Position numbers and translations under genes: made by a program
Assembly (NCBI RefSeq): GCF_001939075.1
Contig: NZ_MPTA01000001.1
Span: 806,001-870,000 of the forward strand
DNA length: 64,000 nucleotides
Origin: Paenisporosarcina indica
Lineage (GTDB): Bacteria; Bacillota; Bacilli; Bacillales_A; Planococcaceae
Reading direction: 5' to 3'
In this document: positions 1-9,402 of the stretch, in pieces
Numbering within the stretch: position 1 is the stretch's first letter
Layout of the letters: each line of letters opens with the position of its first letter
The notes under the pieces: model-generated
Seen by the model: only the letters and a program-made list of their open reading frames with translations
Told to the model about the DNA's origin: nothing
The model's database searches: none

Positions 1-2386
1 AATCATCGGTCTCTGTAATGGCCGCTTGTTGTACGAGTGGATGGATTTGTTGAATATCAAACGGACCATACAATGTCAATTTTTCGATAAAGAATGTATA
101 GTGTTCATCCATTAGTATGTGAGCAAATCGCTTCATTTCTTCTGTAAAAACATCCTTTTTTCCTAATTCAAATGCACAGACACTTCCCCAATATGATGCG
201 ACCATTTCTCCAAACGAGTCTCCACATAATATAAAATCTTGTTTTGCTTGTTTTGCATAGCCAATCGCATGATCATACTGATGTGATGTACAATAAATCA
301 TCGCAATACCAATCTTAATATACGCAGACAGCCAGGCATCATGAACAGTTTCTGTTTCTTGTAAGCCTTTTCTAGCAAGTGCCAAAGCTTCATGAGGATA
401 TCCTTGTTTGGCTTTAAGTAATGCCAGACCTAAATAGGGCTCTGCTTTACCCCTTGAGACATCCAATCGATCCATTTTTTCAATTGCTTGTAAATACATA
501 CGTTCCGGTAATTCAAGGAGATGTTGCCGAGCAACACTTTCTGCATGCCCTTTACGAATTAAACCAACCGCTTCAACAAATGCGGATTTTTCACGAATTC
601 CACTTTCAATTCCTTTTGATGCATAAATAGTAGATTCCGAAAGTTTTCCTACCATCGCATTAATCAGTGCTAATAAGACTGTCGTTTCTCGGTGCGAATT
701 AGGCACTAAATCTTCCTCGCGCAATCGATTTTCTAGCAAGTGAAGCGAGTCGAAAAGTTTACCCATTCTCAATAAGATTCGAGCGTCTAGATTCCCATCA
801 GTTAATAACATTTCTGGTAATTGTTCTTCTTCGATAAATGTTATTGCCTCTTTGATCTTTCCTAAATTCACAAGGTTTTCAGCAAATTGTCGCTTTAAAT
901 TGTTCATATCTGTCTGTGAAATGTCGGTGGTTTGACTTGCATAAGAGATGGCACTTGCCAAATGAGGATTAGCTAAGCCCGGTTGAATGGTATCTAAATA
1001 GATATGGGCTAGTCCTGCGTGTGCGTAACAGATATATAATGCATCCTGTTTAACGGTTGCAAGTGACAAGCATTTCAAATAGGCTTTTTTCGATTTTTCA
1101 TAATAAGCTCGATAACGATTGGCTTCTCCTTCGAAAAAATAGAGAGCGGGATACTCTTCAAAGTATGTAAGCGGGATTTCTTTTAAGCTATCCATAATTA
1201 AATCGAATTGACCTAATTTCAATAATTTAGGTACTGTTTTTAGTACAATTTGAGTAATAAAGTAGGGTTCCTCGCTCTGAAGTGCATGATAAATAGAACG
1301 AATCGAGTCGCTTTTTTGTTCAAAATATTGCGCAGCTGATTTGTGAGCAGCTTGAAAGTCTAGTAGACTGGATTGTTTCCATTTGGTAACTAAATATTGT
1401 TGAAATAATGCGTGAAAACGATAGACCTGGTCTTCACCTAATTGTTGGAGGAAACCGTGTTGATTACGGAATGCTTGTAAAAAATCCACAGAATCTTCGC
1501 CGTAAAACATGAGAATAAATTGATGTGAAAACGTAGGAAATATAGAGAACTGCAAAAGCCATTTTTGCTCTTCTGATGTGTATCTAATAAATACTTCTTC
1601 CGATAAATAGTGAAATAGATCGACAAGAGCAGGCTTTAAAGAAATATCAAACGTATTGATGTCACTCTCAGATTGTACAGCCATCAATTGAATGGCAATG
1701 GCCCAGCCTTCCGTAATTTCTAAAATATGTCTCGATTCGATTTCTGTTAACTGACGGTTATAATAATCTTCAAAATAAACCAGTATTTCTTCTTCAGTAA
1801 ATACTAAATCTTTTTCTTTTACTTCTACTAATTGTCCACTCATTTTCAGTTTTAATAACTGGGACCATTTCAGTTTCGTTCGTGAAATTAATACCATGTG
1901 AATATGTAATGGACAATGTTCCACTATTCGTTCCATCATGAAATTAATGGAGAAGACATGATCGATTAAATGGTAGTCATCGATGATAATGACGAATGGT
2001 TCAGTCACGTATTCCAACTCATTGACAAACCAAGCATGCCAAGAGATTAATTCCTTCTCGCTTGGAAAAGCAGGTTGAAGAAACCAATCTTTCAAAAGTT
2101 TTTGTCCAAAGCCAGGGATTACCCGTTGTATACTTCCAATCAAATAGCGTAAAAAAGGCACTAAGTCATCGTCTTCTGACGATACGGTATACCACGAACA
2201 ATTAATTCGGCTATCCGCAACAAACTGGGCAATTGCCGAACTTTTTCCATAGCCAGCTCCACCCGAAATCAAGGTGCATTTTTTTATTGTGAGTTGTTTA
2301 AATATGTGCGTCAAAGAAGCCCGACGCATATACGTTTCACTGGTTACAGGTGGCACGAGTTTCGATTTTAGTAAAGGTAAGTCCAT
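1..2386 (-). CDS. MalT/LAL-type ATP-dependent transcriptional regulator (C-terminus beyond window)
   Basis: An open frame runs from an ATG at 2386 (preceded by GAGAGGG) off the left edge, so about 795 residues are visible and the C-terminus is missing. Near the N-terminus (MDLPLLKSKLVPP) there is a Walker A motif, GGAGYGKSS, about residues 42-50, and then a Walker B-like FVIIIDDYH. A long helical TPR-like region follows, with repeated Ala/Leu/Tyr-rich helices. This is the layout of large STAND-type regulators of the MalT family, which bind an inducer plus ATP, oligomerise and activate promoters through a C-terminal LuxR-type (or BTAD-type) DNA-binding domain. That domain would lie outside the window. 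The family call is firm; the inducer and target genes cannot be told. Confidence 0.8.
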   Translation of the reverse strand, partial: MDLPLLKSKLVPPVTSETYMRRASLTHIFKQLTIKKCTLISGGAGYGKSSAIAQFVADSRINCSWYTVSSEDDDLVPFLRYLIGSIQRVIPGFGQKLLKDWFLQPAFPSEKELISWHAWFVNELEYVTEPFVIIIDDYHLIDHVFSINFMMERIVEHCPLHIHMVLISRTKLKWSQLLKLKMSGQLVEVKEKDLVFTEEEILVYFEDYYNRQLTEIESRHILEITEGWAIAIQLMAVQSESDINTFDISLKPALVDLFHYLSEEVFIRYTSEEQKWLLQFSIFPTFSHQFILMFYGEDSVDFLQAFRNQHGFLQQLGEDQVYRFHALFQQYLVTKWKQSSLLDFQAAHKSAAQYFEQKSDSIRSIYHALQSEEPYFITQIVLKTVPKLLKLGQFDLIMDSLKEIPLTYFEEYPALYFFEGEANRYRAYYEKSKKAYLKCLSLATVKQDALYICYAHAGLAHIYLDTIQPGLANPHLASAISYASQTTDISQTDMNNLKRQFAENLVNLGKIKEAITFIEEEQLPEMLLTDGNLDARILLRMGKLFDSLHLLENRLREEDLVPNSHRETTVLLALINAMVGKLSESTIYASKGIESGIREKSAFVEAVGLIRKGHAESVARQHLLELPERMYLQAIEKMDRLDVSRGKAEPYLGLALLKAKQGYPHEALALARKGLQETETVHDAWLSAYIKIGIAMIYCTSHQYDHAIGYAKQAKQDFILCGDSFGEMVASYWGSVCAFELGKKDVFTEEMKRFAHILMDEHYTFFIEKLTLYGPFDIQQIHPLVQQAAITETDD

Positions 2387-2482
2387 GTAAATAATTCCCT
2401 CTCTTGCAATCTCTCTACCAAAAGTGTATCACAGCAATGTTCAAAATTGAATGACAATTTAAATAAAATATGACTCCAGGTC

Positions 2483-2518
2483 AAAAAAAGAAGGCCGCCC
2501 AAAAGGACAGCCTTCTTA
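2483..2518 (-). terminator. Rho-independent terminator of acnA
   Basis: An 8-bp stem (AAGAAGGC / GCCTTCTT, 2488-2495 and 2510-2517) lies just downstream of the aconitase stop codon. It is followed on the minus strand by a run of seven T residues. It separates acnA from the regulator gene downstream. Confidence 0.85.
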
Positions 2519-2525
2519 AAAAATA

Positions 2526-5237
2526 TTAGTTTTTCAATTTATCACGTAATACCATTGGCAAGATTCCACCGTGACGGTAGTAATCCACTTCCACTTCAGA
2601 ATCAAAACGTGCTAACACGTCGAATTCTTTCACTGAACCATCTTCAGCTTTAGCAGTAACTGTCAGAAGATCACGAGGTTTAACGCCTTCAGCAATATTA
2701 ACGCTGATTTCTTCTTTACCTGTTAAGCCAAGTGTTTCTGCACTTTGACCTGGTAAGTATTGAAGTGGTAAAACACCCATCATTACTAAGTTAGAACGGT
2801 GAATACGCTCATAGCTTTCAGCAATTACTGTTTTGATGCCAAGTAAGTTTGTACCTTTAGCTGCCCAGTCACGTGAAGATCCCATACCGTAATCTTTACC
2901 TGCTAGAACCACTAAGCCAGTACCATCTTCTTGGTATTTCATTGCAGCATCATAGATTGCCATGATTTCGCCGTTTGGCCAGTAAGTTGTGAATCCACCT
3001 TCTGTACCTGCAGCGATTTGGTTACGGATACGAATGTTGGCAAACGTACCGCGCATCATCACTTCATGGCTACCACGACGAGAACCATATGAGTTAAAGT
3101 CGCGTACTTCCACACCGCGTTCACGTAAGTATTTACCTGCAGGTGTATCTTTACCAATCGCACCAGCTGGTGAAATGTGGTCAGTAGTAATTGAATCTCC
3201 GAATTTCGCAACGACACGAAGACCAGCAAGCGTTTGGATATCGCTTGGTTCTCTCGTTAATCCTTCGAAATATGGAGGATTTTGAATATACGTTGAATTT
3301 TCGTCAAATGTATATAATGAATCATTTGACGTTTCAATCGCGTTCCAACGCTCATTTTCGCTGAATACTTTTTCATATTCTTTGCGGAATAATTCAGGTG
3401 TTACCGTTTTTTGAAGTACTTCTTTAATTTCTTCAGTTGATGGCCAGATGTCTGCAAAGAATACATCGTTGCCATCTTGATCTTTACCAAGGGATTCACT
3501 TTGAAGGTCGATATCAACCGTACCTGCCAATGCATATGCAACAACAAGTGGTGGTGAAGCCAAGTAGTTGGCTTTCACTAGTGGGTGAATACGCCCTTCA
3601 AAGTTACGGTTACCTGAAAGTACTGAAGTAATAAGTAAGTCATTTTCAATGATTCCTTTTTCAATTTCAGGAAGCATTGGGCCTGAGTTACCAATACAAG
3701 TCGTACAGCCATAACCAACTAAGTCAAAACCGACTGCGCTCAATGGCTCAAGAAGACCAGCGTCACGTAAGTAACCTGTTACAACTTTAGAACCTGGTGC
3801 TAATGAAGTTTTTACATAAGCTGGTGGACGTAATCCTTTTTCTGCAGCTTTTTTAGCTACTAGACCAGCACCGATCATAACGAATGGGTTTGAAGTATTC
3901 GTACAAGATGTAATGGCAGCAATCCCAATAGCACCTGTAGGAATTGTTACTTCACTACCATTTTCGAATGTTACTGTAGCAGATTTAGCAAATTCTTTTT
4001 TAGATAAACCAAATCCTTGGTTACCTTGTGGTGCTACAACTGCTTTGTTGAATTCCAATTTCATTTCAGACAATGGAATCAAATCTTGTGGACGTTTAGG
4101 TCCTGACATGTTTGGTTCGATTGTAGACAAATCTAATTCCACAACGTCTGTGTAGAATGGATCTTCGTTGTCAGCCGTAAAGAACATACCGTTTGCAGTT
4201 AAATATTCTTTAACCACTTGGATGTGCTCTGCGTCACGGCTTGTTAAACGCATGTAATCAAGAGCTTCTTCATCCACTGGGAAGAAACCACAAGTTGCGC
4301 CGTATTCAGGTGCCATGTTGGCAATTGTTGCACGGTCAGCAAGTGGAAGTTTTGTTACGCCAGCTCCGAAGAACTCAACAAACTTACCTACTACACCTTT
4401 TGCACGAAGTACTTCTGTTACTTTAAGTGCCAAGTCAGTTGCAGTTGTCCCGTTTGGAAGGTCACCCGTTAATTTAACACCGATAACTTCAGGGATTGGG
4501 AAGTATGAAGGTTGACCAAGCATTCCTGCTTCCGCTTCGATCCCACCAACACCCCAACCAAGAACTCCGATACCATTGATCATTGTTGTATGTGAGTCAG
4601 TACCTACTAATGTATCCGGATACGTTTCGTATGTACCTTCTTCATTTTCAACTGCGTGTACAACGTTAGCTAAGTACTCTAAGTTTACTTGGTGAACGAT
4701 ACCAGTTGCTGGTGGTACAGCACGGTAATTGTCATATGCTTTTTGAGCCCAGCTTAGGAACTGGTAACGCTCTGCATTACGTTCGAATTCAAGATCCATG
4801 TTGATGTTTAGTGCATCGCTAGTACCATATCTGTCTACTTGAACAGAGTGGTCAATTACTAAGTCAACAGGAATTGCTGGATTAATTTTATCTGGATCTC
4901 CACCCATTTCAGCCATTGCTGAACGAAGTGCTGCTAAATCAACTACTACTGGTACACCAGTGAAATCTTGAAGGATAACACGTGAAGGCTTGAACGGAAC
5001 TTCCGCTTCAGGATCAACGTCTTTACCCCAGTTTGCTAATTTTTCTACGTGCTCATCTTTGATAACATATCCGTCATGCTGACGCAAAACAGATTCTAGC
5101 AATACTTTAATTGAATAAGGAAGGCGGGAAACATTTGCGATCCCTGCCTCTTCTAACGCAGCTAAACGGTAGTAATTGTATGTTTTACCGTTTAAATCGA
5201 AAGAAGTACGGCTATTGTGCAAGTTACTCTTTGCCAT
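2526..5237 (-). CDS. acnA: Aconitate hydratase (aconitase A)
   Basis: This 903-residue protein has the usual length of bacterial aconitase A / IRP1-type enzymes. It interconverts citrate and isocitrate in the TCA cycle in the cytoplasm. The three [4Fe-4S] ligands are visible: Cys445 in SCTNTSNP, and Cys511 and Cys514 in [11 protein letters not shown]. The C-terminal swivel domain contains [12 protein letters not shown] and the SRDWAAKG loop. The ATG follows AAAGGAGG at good spacing. The gene is monocistronic, with its own terminator and an upstream promoter/operator region matching the citB-type arrangement. In Bacillus the apo-protein also binds RNA, so a moonlighting role is possible by family but not shown here. 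Confidence 0.97.
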   Translation of the reverse strand: MAKSNLHNSRTSFDLNGKTYNYYRLAALEEAGIANVSRLPYSIKVLLESVLRQHDGYVIKDEHVEKLANWGKDVDPEAEVPFKPSRVILQDFTGVPVVVDLAALRSAMAEMGGDPDKINPAIPVDLVIDHSVQVDRYGTSDALNINMDLEFERNAERYQFLSWAQKAYDNYRAVPPATGIVHQVNLEYLANVVHAVENEEGTYETYPDTLVGTDSHTTMINGIGVLGWGVGGIEAEAGMLGQPSYFPIPEVIGVKLTGDLPNGTTATDLALKVTEVLRAKGVVGKFVEFFGAGVTKLPLADRATIANMAPEYGATCGFFPVDEEALDYMRLTSRDAEHIQVVKEYLTANGMFFTADNEDPFYTDVVELDLSTIEPNMSGPKRPQDLIPLSEMKLEFNKAVVAPQGNQGFGLSKKEFAKSATVTFENGSEVTIPTGAIGIAAITSCTNTSNPFVMIGAGLVAKKAAEKGLRPPAYVKTSLAPGSKVVTGYLRDAGLLEPLSAVGFDLVGYGCTTCIGNSGPMLPEIEKGIIENDLLITSVLSGNRNFEGRIHPLVKANYLASPPLVVAYALAGTVDIDLQSESLGKDQDGNDVFFADIWPSTEEIKEVLQKTVTPELFRKEYEKVFSENERWNAIETSNDSLYTFDENSTYIQNPPYFEGLTREPSDIQTLAGLRVVAKFGDSITTDHISPAGAIGKDTPAGKYLRERGVEVRDFNSYGSRRGSHEVMMRGTFANIRIRNQIAAGTEGGFTTYWPNGEIMAIYDAAMKYQEDGTGLVVLAGKDYGMGSSRDWAAKGTNLLGIKTVIAESYERIHRSNLVMMGVLPLQYLPGQSAETLGLTGKEEISVNIAEGVKPRDLLTVTAKAEDGSVKEFDVLARFDSEVEVDYYRHGGILPMVLRDKLKN

Positions 5238-5303
5238 GTCTTTTCCTCCTTTTGTCTTATGAAAAGGCTCACATCTACTGGTGTTGTCTTTTCTCCATTT
5301 CTA

Positions 5304-5332
5304 ATCATAACGTAGTCTAGTTTATAAGTAAA
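5304..5332 (-). promoter_or_regulatory. Predicted sigma-A promoter of acnA
   Basis: TATGAT (-10, 5309-5304) and TTTACT (-35, 5332-5327) are 17 bp apart on the minus strand. The start point would be near 5297, about 60 nt upstream of the acnA ATG. An ATAA half-site lies in the spacer near -27. Confidence 0.55.
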
Positions 5333-5355
5333 TTACATTAAAATTATTGGTTGTG

Positions 5356-5370
5356 ATAAGTATACGTTAT
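5356..5370. promoter_or_regulatory. CcpC-like dyad operator (ATAA-N7-TTAT)
   Basis: The palindrome ATAAGTATACGTTAT matches the ATAA-N7-TTAT dyad bound by the LysR-type regulator CcpC at aconitase and citrate synthase genes of Bacillus. Its centre (5363) is 66 bp upstream of the start point predicted from the -10 box. That is the -66 position I recall for the B. subtilis citB dyad. Repression by CcpC with citrate as inducer is inferred. Confidence 0.6.
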
Positions 5371-5374
5371 GACC

Positions 5375-5863
5375 TTAGGCTGTTTTGATTGTTTTTTTCA
5401 ATTGTTTGATATGACGTTTTTCATGAAGCCCAATAAATGAAAACCATTGAATCAGTGGGACTTGCCCAAAAATCGGATGTTTAAATGATTTCTCTCTAAA
5501 TACGTCTTTTGTCCCAGATTCATACACATCTAATAAGAAGAGTCGCGATTCATGGAGATTTTTTTCCATCTCCATTTTTGTTTTGTACTCGTCAGTTGGA
5601 ACCATATACCCTGGTGCTTCCACTTTTATTAGGCGACTTGTCGAAAGCCCAATCGGTTTTTTCCTCGTTTTCGGACTCTCAGGGTTTTTTAATTCTCTTG
5701 CAATATTCGTTGCAATGACAGTTTCCATTTTGACAAGATGTTCAAGAATTTGTTTAGGTGACCAGCCCCCCTTGTCAGGAGTTTGATTGAACTGATCATC
5801 TGTTAATTTCTCGATTGTTCGATATAACTCTTTTCGGATTTGGTTATTTTCTTCTAAGAACAT
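5375..5863 (-). CDS. DinB-family protein (DinB_2, putative metal-dependent)
   Basis: A 162-residue protein of the DinB/YfiT four-helix-bundle superfamily. The WSPKQILEHL segment (near residues 34-43) and the C-terminal GLHEKRHIKQL supply the histidines that bind the divalent metal in this superfamily. Members act as thiol-dependent transferases or remain uncharacterised, so no substrate can be named. The ATG follows AAGGAGAG. It ends just before the acnA operator region, on the same strand as its upstream neighbour (the DCC protein, 17 bp away), and the two could be co-transcribed. Confidence 0.8.
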   Translation of the reverse strand: MFLEENNQIRKELYRTIEKLTDDQFNQTPDKGGWSPKQILEHLVKMETVIATNIARELKNPESPKTRKKPIGLSTSRLIKVEAPGYMVPTDEYKTKMEMEKNLHESRLFLLDVYESGTKDVFREKSFKHPIFGQVPLIQWFSFIGLHEKRHIKQLKKTIKTA

Positions 5864-5880
5864 CTAACTCTCTCCTTTAT

Positions 5881-6291
5881 TTAACTTAAGAATCTTTTCC
5901 GTTGTTGTGCATTTGGCAGGAGACAAGAGTCATTCTTGCGGATTAACCGGTGTCGATGTTTCGCCACAATCCGATATACTCTGTCACGTAACCATTTCGG
6001 GGAAAATCGTGCGATCTTGCCGTAATGGTAAGGTGCACGTAAATAAGTCGCAAGTGCCAATACTGCATCTGATTCCACTAAAATGTCTTTTCCCATTACA
6101 AAGACAATTGAATCAACATTTTTGAGTTCAGGGTGGTTTTCATAGATCGAATTGGCTAGTTCACTTTGGATGGGCGCGAAAAAGATGTCTTCGCCACGCT
6201 CATGTTGCAAAATAAATTGCACTGAATGCTGACAAAAACCACAACTTCCATCGTATAAAAGAATGGATTTCTCTTGATTCATAAAATTCAC
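5881..6291 (-). CDS. DCC-family thiol-disulfide oxidoreductase-like protein (YuxK-like)
   Basis: A 136-residue protein starting with the family signature YDGSCGFCQHS (Cys17 and Cys20), the D-x-C-x-x-C motif that names the DCC family. The fold is thioredoxin-like; family members are annotated as putative thiol-disulfide oxidoreductases without a proven partner. AAGGTGA lies 5 nt before the first ATG, so that start was chosen over the Met at position 4. It precedes the DinB gene on the same strand and diverges from yfkAB. Confidence 0.8.
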   Translation of the reverse strand: MNFMNQEKSILLYDGSCGFCQHSVQFILQHERGEDIFFAPIQSELANSIYENHPELKNVDSIVFVMGKDILVESDAVLALATYLRAPYHYGKIARFSPKWLRDRVYRIVAKHRHRLIRKNDSCLLPNAQQRKRFLS

Positions 6292-6396
6292 CTTTTCTTC
6301 TTATATTACTTGATACACCTAAAAACCGACAATCAAACGTTTTCAATTAGCCAATGTTATGCGACAATGATTCATTGTAGAAAGGACGAATGATTT

Positions 6397-7509
6397 ATGA
6401 ACACAACGATTCAAAAACTGGCACCATCTAACGATCCTTGGGAAGCTTACGCTGACATGGAAAAACACGGCACACTAACCTTGTCGAATATCGAATTCAC
6501 GACGACTACCTTATGTAATATGAGATGTGCACATTGTGCAGTTGGTTATACATTGCAAACGAAAGATCCAGATGCATTGCCATTTGAACTTCTTCGTCAA
6601 CGTCTTGATGAAATTCCTCATTTACAAACACTTAGCATTACTGGTGGAGAACCGATGTTATCCAAAAAATCAGTTAACAATTATGTACTTCCGTTATTAA
6701 AATACGCCCACGAACGTGGGGTTCGCACCCAAATCAATTCAAATTTAACATTGGATTCGGAACGATATATGTTAATTGCCCCCTATTTGGATGTCCTACA
6801 TATTTCTCACAACTGGGGAACAGTGGATGAGTTTGTCGAAACTGGCTTTGCGGTTATGGAACGAAAACCCACCTACGACCAACGTGCGAAATTATTTAGT
6901 CGAATGATTGAAAACAGTCGGATGCTTTCTGAAGCAGGTGTTATGGTTTCAGCTGAGACGATGTTAAACAAAAAAACTTTACCTTATCTTGAACATATTC
7001 ACCGACAAGTGGTCGATGAAATGAAATGTGCGAGACATGAAATACACCCGATGTACCCTTCGGATTTCGCAAGCAGTTTAACCTCGTTGTCTTTAGAAGA
7101 AACACGTACTGCCATTCATCATTTACTGGATATACGTGATCAAGATACTTGGATGTTGTTTGGGACATTGCCATTTTATCCATGTAGTCCGAATGGAGAC
7201 GACCGTGAATTACAGCAACGCTTAAAGCAAGAACGGAATGTAACCGTCCGAAATGATCCAGATGGCCGTTCACGATTAAATGTCAACATTTTCACTGGTG
7301 ACGTAATTGTTACAGACTTTGGTGATGCTCCAGTTCTTGGAAATATGAAGAATGATGCCTTACCGGCCATCTTTGACAAATGGCTAGATTCACCACTTGC
7401 AAAAGAATTAAACTGCCACTGTCCTGCAGTGAAATGTTTGGGGCCAAATGTCTTAGTGAAAAATATGTATTATAAAGACCATTCGTTTGTGAGTGGTTCT
7501 GTAAAGTGA
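6397..7509 (+). CDS. yfkAB: Radical SAM / CxCxxxxC-motif protein YfkAB
   Basis: A 370-residue radical-SAM protein. The [4Fe-4S]-SAM cluster motif CNMRCAHC supplies Cys40, Cys44 and Cys47 (CX3CX2C), and the glycine-rich SITGGEPM follows. Near the C-terminus CHCPAVKC (Cys340, Cys342, Cys347) is the additional CxCxxxxC motif that defines the YfkAB family in Bacillales, where the protein is a single polypeptide. The product of the reaction is not known. The gene starts after GAAAGGA, stands alone and diverges from the DCC/DinB pair. Its stop codon touches a long inverted repeat. Confidence 0.9.
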   Translation: MNTTIQKLAPSNDPWEAYADMEKHGTLTLSNIEFTTTTLCNMRCAHCAVGYTLQTKDPDALPFELLRQRLDEIPHLQTLSITGGEPMLSKKSVNNYVLPLLKYAHERGVRTQINSNLTLDSERYMLIAPYLDVLHISHNWGTVDEFVETGFAVMERKPTYDQRAKLFSRMIENSRMLSEAGVMVSAETMLNKKTLPYLEHIHRQVVDEMKCARHEIHPMYPSDFASSLTSLSLEETRTAIHHLLDIRDQDTWMLFGTLPFYPCSPNGDDRELQQRLKQERNVTVRNDPDGRSRLNVNIFTGDVIVTDFGDAPVLGNMKNDALPAIFDKWLDSPLAKELNCHCPAVKCLGPNVLVKNMYYKDHSFVSGSVK

Positions 7510-7716
7510 AAAAGCAGCCGATTTTCCTGAGGCTACTAAAAAGTTCATCATTACAGACTGGATGAGGTATTCCCCAAAATTCACGCTTGTGCGCCTTGTG
7601 GATGCCATCTAATGTATACAGTTTACTAATGAGCCTTCCCTCGATTTTTTCAAGAAAGGCTCGCTTGTTTAGATTGAATGAACTTTTCAGCGGCCTCGAT
7701 TTTTTGGCTGCTTTTT
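7509..7716. repeat. 208-bp imperfect inverted repeat between convergent genes
   Basis: AAAAAGCAGCC (7509-7519) is inverted as GGCTGCTTTTT (7706-7716). Further in, AAAAGTTCAT (ending 7548) is inverted as ATGAACTTTT (7678-7687). The two ~40-bp arms are alike with a few mismatches, and a smaller hairpin (GAGCCTT / AAGGCTC, 7631-7662) sits inside. It exactly fills the space between the yfkAB and alkD-like stop codons. It may act as a bidirectional terminator, or be a decayed miniature mobile element. Confidence 0.65.
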
Positions 7717-8390
7717 TATTTGAAATGTTTTAACGCTTCACGTTTACTTAGAGGTTTTAACTCGTTTGTTTCTACAAACTGCTGAACGAATACTGAAGTC
7801 GTTTTTGCATATTCCCTCAACACCCACCCTATCGCTTTTTGAATGAAGAACTCATTTGAGTCCGCATGTTTCAATACAATTTCAGTAAGTAATTCTTCAT
7901 TTGTTTCTTTTTTATATTTTAATTGATGTAAGATTGCTGATCGGTTCAACCACATATTGTCTGAATCTGACCATTGACGCATGACTTTCTCACCGTTCAG
8001 TCGATCTTTCAAAACAATTGTGCCTACGATAGACGGTGCAATCGAATCAACGCTATCCCACCATGATTTTTCGGTAATCAATTTTGCACAAAACACTAAA
8101 TCTTCAATTGTTAGCGACTTTTGTTTCTTGCCTAATAAAGCGATTGCGGCATATTGAAATTCTCGTTCGGTCATATTATATATCGCCCATATTTCATCGA
8201 GTAATTGAGGTATTTCCGGTATTGAATAAGTAGAAAAATATGTTTTTAATGCCTCTTTTCGAGCTGGGCTTTTAATGCCCAAAAATGGAAAATGATGTTT
8301 CATATAAGCCTTCATGGGTTCTGCTATTTGTTCATTGCGAAGATTTTCAAATATCTTGATATATGCTTCTCGATTCCACTGTTCTTTCAT
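7716..8390 (-). CDS. DNA alkylation repair protein (AlkD-type HEAT-like glycosylase)
   Basis: A 224-residue all-helical protein of the ALK/HEAT-repeat DNA glycosylase family, which excises positively charged alkylpurines (N3-methyladenine, N7-alkylguanine). The residues that shape the AlkD active site are in place: Trp111 and Asp115 in SWWDSVDS, and Trp189 in AIGWVLREYAK. Spacing agrees with B. cereus AlkD (Trp109, Asp113, Trp187). The ATG follows AAGAGGAG. It converges on yfkAB across the long inverted repeat. Confidence 0.88.
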   Translation of the reverse strand: MKEQWNREAYIKIFENLRNEQIAEPMKAYMKHHFPFLGIKSPARKEALKTYFSTYSIPEIPQLLDEIWAIYNMTEREFQYAAIALLGKKQKSLTIEDLVFCAKLITEKSWWDSVDSIAPSIVGTIVLKDRLNGEKVMRQWSDSDNMWLNRSAILHQLKYKKETNEELLTEIVLKHADSNEFFIQKAIGWVLREYAKTTSVFVQQFVETNELKPLSKREALKHFK

Positions 8391-8654
8391 TGTACTCCTC
8401 TTTTCATTTAAGCTTGGTTATAAGCCCAGCTATGCAATCGAACCTGTTGTATATCGTACGATTGCGCTGACCGCACGTTCCGCACGAGCCAGCAAGTAGG
8501 TAAACCGCATATTTGTGGGTCTCATTCATCACACTCGTTCGGCTGCTTGCGCAAGCTCATCGCAGAAAAGCTGTGCTAGGTGCAAATGCACTCTTATTCA
8601 ATATCAACAGCATTCTTTAACATAGCCTTCAGTTTAAGCATTTCTATTATTTCA
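8391..8654. other. Non-coding stretch upstream of the alkD-like gene
   Basis: No gene with a ribosome site is visible. The part 8430-8590 is richer in G+C than its surroundings and holds short dyads, for example GCAATCG / CGATTGC around a ~19-nt loop near 8434-8467 and the palindrome GCTTGCGCAAGC. No known RNA family is recognised. Confidence 0.4.
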
Positions 8655-8687
8655 ACAAAAAAGCGGATAGAATACCTATCCGCTTTT
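8655..8687 (-). terminator. Terminator of the 35-aa membrane protein gene
   Basis: A 12-bp stem AAAAGCGGATAG / CTATCCGCTTTT around AATA/CCTA, followed on the minus strand by a T-run. It begins at the stop codon of the small gene at 8688. Confidence 0.8.
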
Positions 8688-8795
8688 TCACAAGAATTCA
8701 ATTAAGTCTAATGCGAGGTTAAAGATAAACAATGTATGAATTGTTACAAACCATAGTGCCTGTTTATTGAGTTTTTTCATCATCAATCGGTCCAC
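8688..8795 (-). CDS. Small single-span membrane protein (35 aa)
   Basis: A GTG start at 8795 follows AAAGGAG at 8-9 nt. The product is VDRLMMKKLNKQALWF followed by a hydrophobic helix (about residues 14-34) that ends in LIEFL. The short cationic N-terminus and single helix suggest a small inner-membrane protein. A strong intrinsic terminator immediately follows the stop. No family is recognised. The combination of start signal, reading frame and terminator makes a real gene likely. Confidence 0.6.
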   Translation of the reverse strand: MDRLMMKKLNKQALWFVTIHTLFIFNLALDLIEFL

Positions 8796-9032
8796 CTTTA
8801 TCACTCCTTTTGGTTATTATACTCTTCACTTGTCAAATTAACAAAATATTTTTTTAATTTATTTCTAACCTTTTTAAGCGATGAAATAAAGCGTTCAACT
8901 AAGGGCAAATGCATAGTACATTTTACGCCGTACTCATAGTATGAAGAATAAGAACTTGAGTTCACGGGATGCACAAACTACTTCCATTCTTAATAATTCT
9001 CCCTTGAGAACAAAAAAAATTCACGAATTGTG

Positions 9033-9057
9033 GTTTGAACTGAGGTTTTTGGGGATA
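9033..9057 (+). promoter_or_regulatory. Possible sigma-B promoter
   Basis: GTTTGA (9033-9038) and GGGATA (9052-9057) with a 13-bp spacer resemble the sigma-B consensus GTTTAA-N13/15-GGGTAT. They lie ~50 bp upstream of a gene whose family is commonly part of the general stress response. Confidence 0.45.
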
Positions 9058-9109
9058 TCTATTAAGTAAGCAAGACAAATCAAAAAGACTTGAACAGGAG
9101 ATGACTCAA

Positions 9110-9358
9110 ATGGGATTCATATTATATCTAATTGTTGGTGGGATTATTGGTTGGTTGGCAGGATTAATTTTAGGTAAAGACGTACCAGGTGGAATTATCG
9201 GTAACATCATTGCTGGTATTATTGGTGCTTGGATTGGCGATATGCTCTTTGATTTCGGTCCAGTCGTAGCCGATATTCAAATTATTCCAGCATTAATTGG
9301 TGCAATCATTTTAATCTTCGTGGTTAGCATGATCTTAAAAGCTCTGCGTAAATCATAA
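9110..9358 (+). CDS. GlsB/YeaQ/YmgE-family stress-response membrane protein
   Basis: An 82-residue hydrophobic protein with three predicted membrane segments and the Gly-rich repeats typical of the family formerly called transglycosylase-associated proteins (IVGGIIGWLAG, GNIIAGIIGAWIG). The start is placed at the ATG at 9110, because the ribosome site AGGAG ends at 9100, directly against an earlier in-frame ATG at 9101. Family members are linked to general stress, and a sigma-B-like promoter is seen upstream. Biochemical function is unknown. Confidence 0.85.
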   Translation: MGFILYLIVGGIIGWLAGLILGKDVPGGIIGNIIAGIIGAWIGDMLFDFGPVVADIQIIPALIGAIILIFVVSMILKALRKS

Positions 9359-9369
9359 TTAATGTGTAA

Positions 9370-9402
9370 AAAAGAGTCGTTCTCAATTGAACGACTCTTT
9401 TT
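9370..9402. terminator. Bidirectional terminator
   Basis: AAAGAGTCGTTC / GAACGACTCTTT (9371-9382, 9389-9400), with an A-run before and a T-run after. It can serve both the YeaQ-like gene and the converging lytic transglycosylase gene. Confidence 0.9.

Noticed and set aside
7509-7716. 6S, SRP or another known structured RNA in the long inverted repeat
   Set aside because: None of the conserved words of these RNAs is present; the structure is explained by two long arms and one small hairpin.
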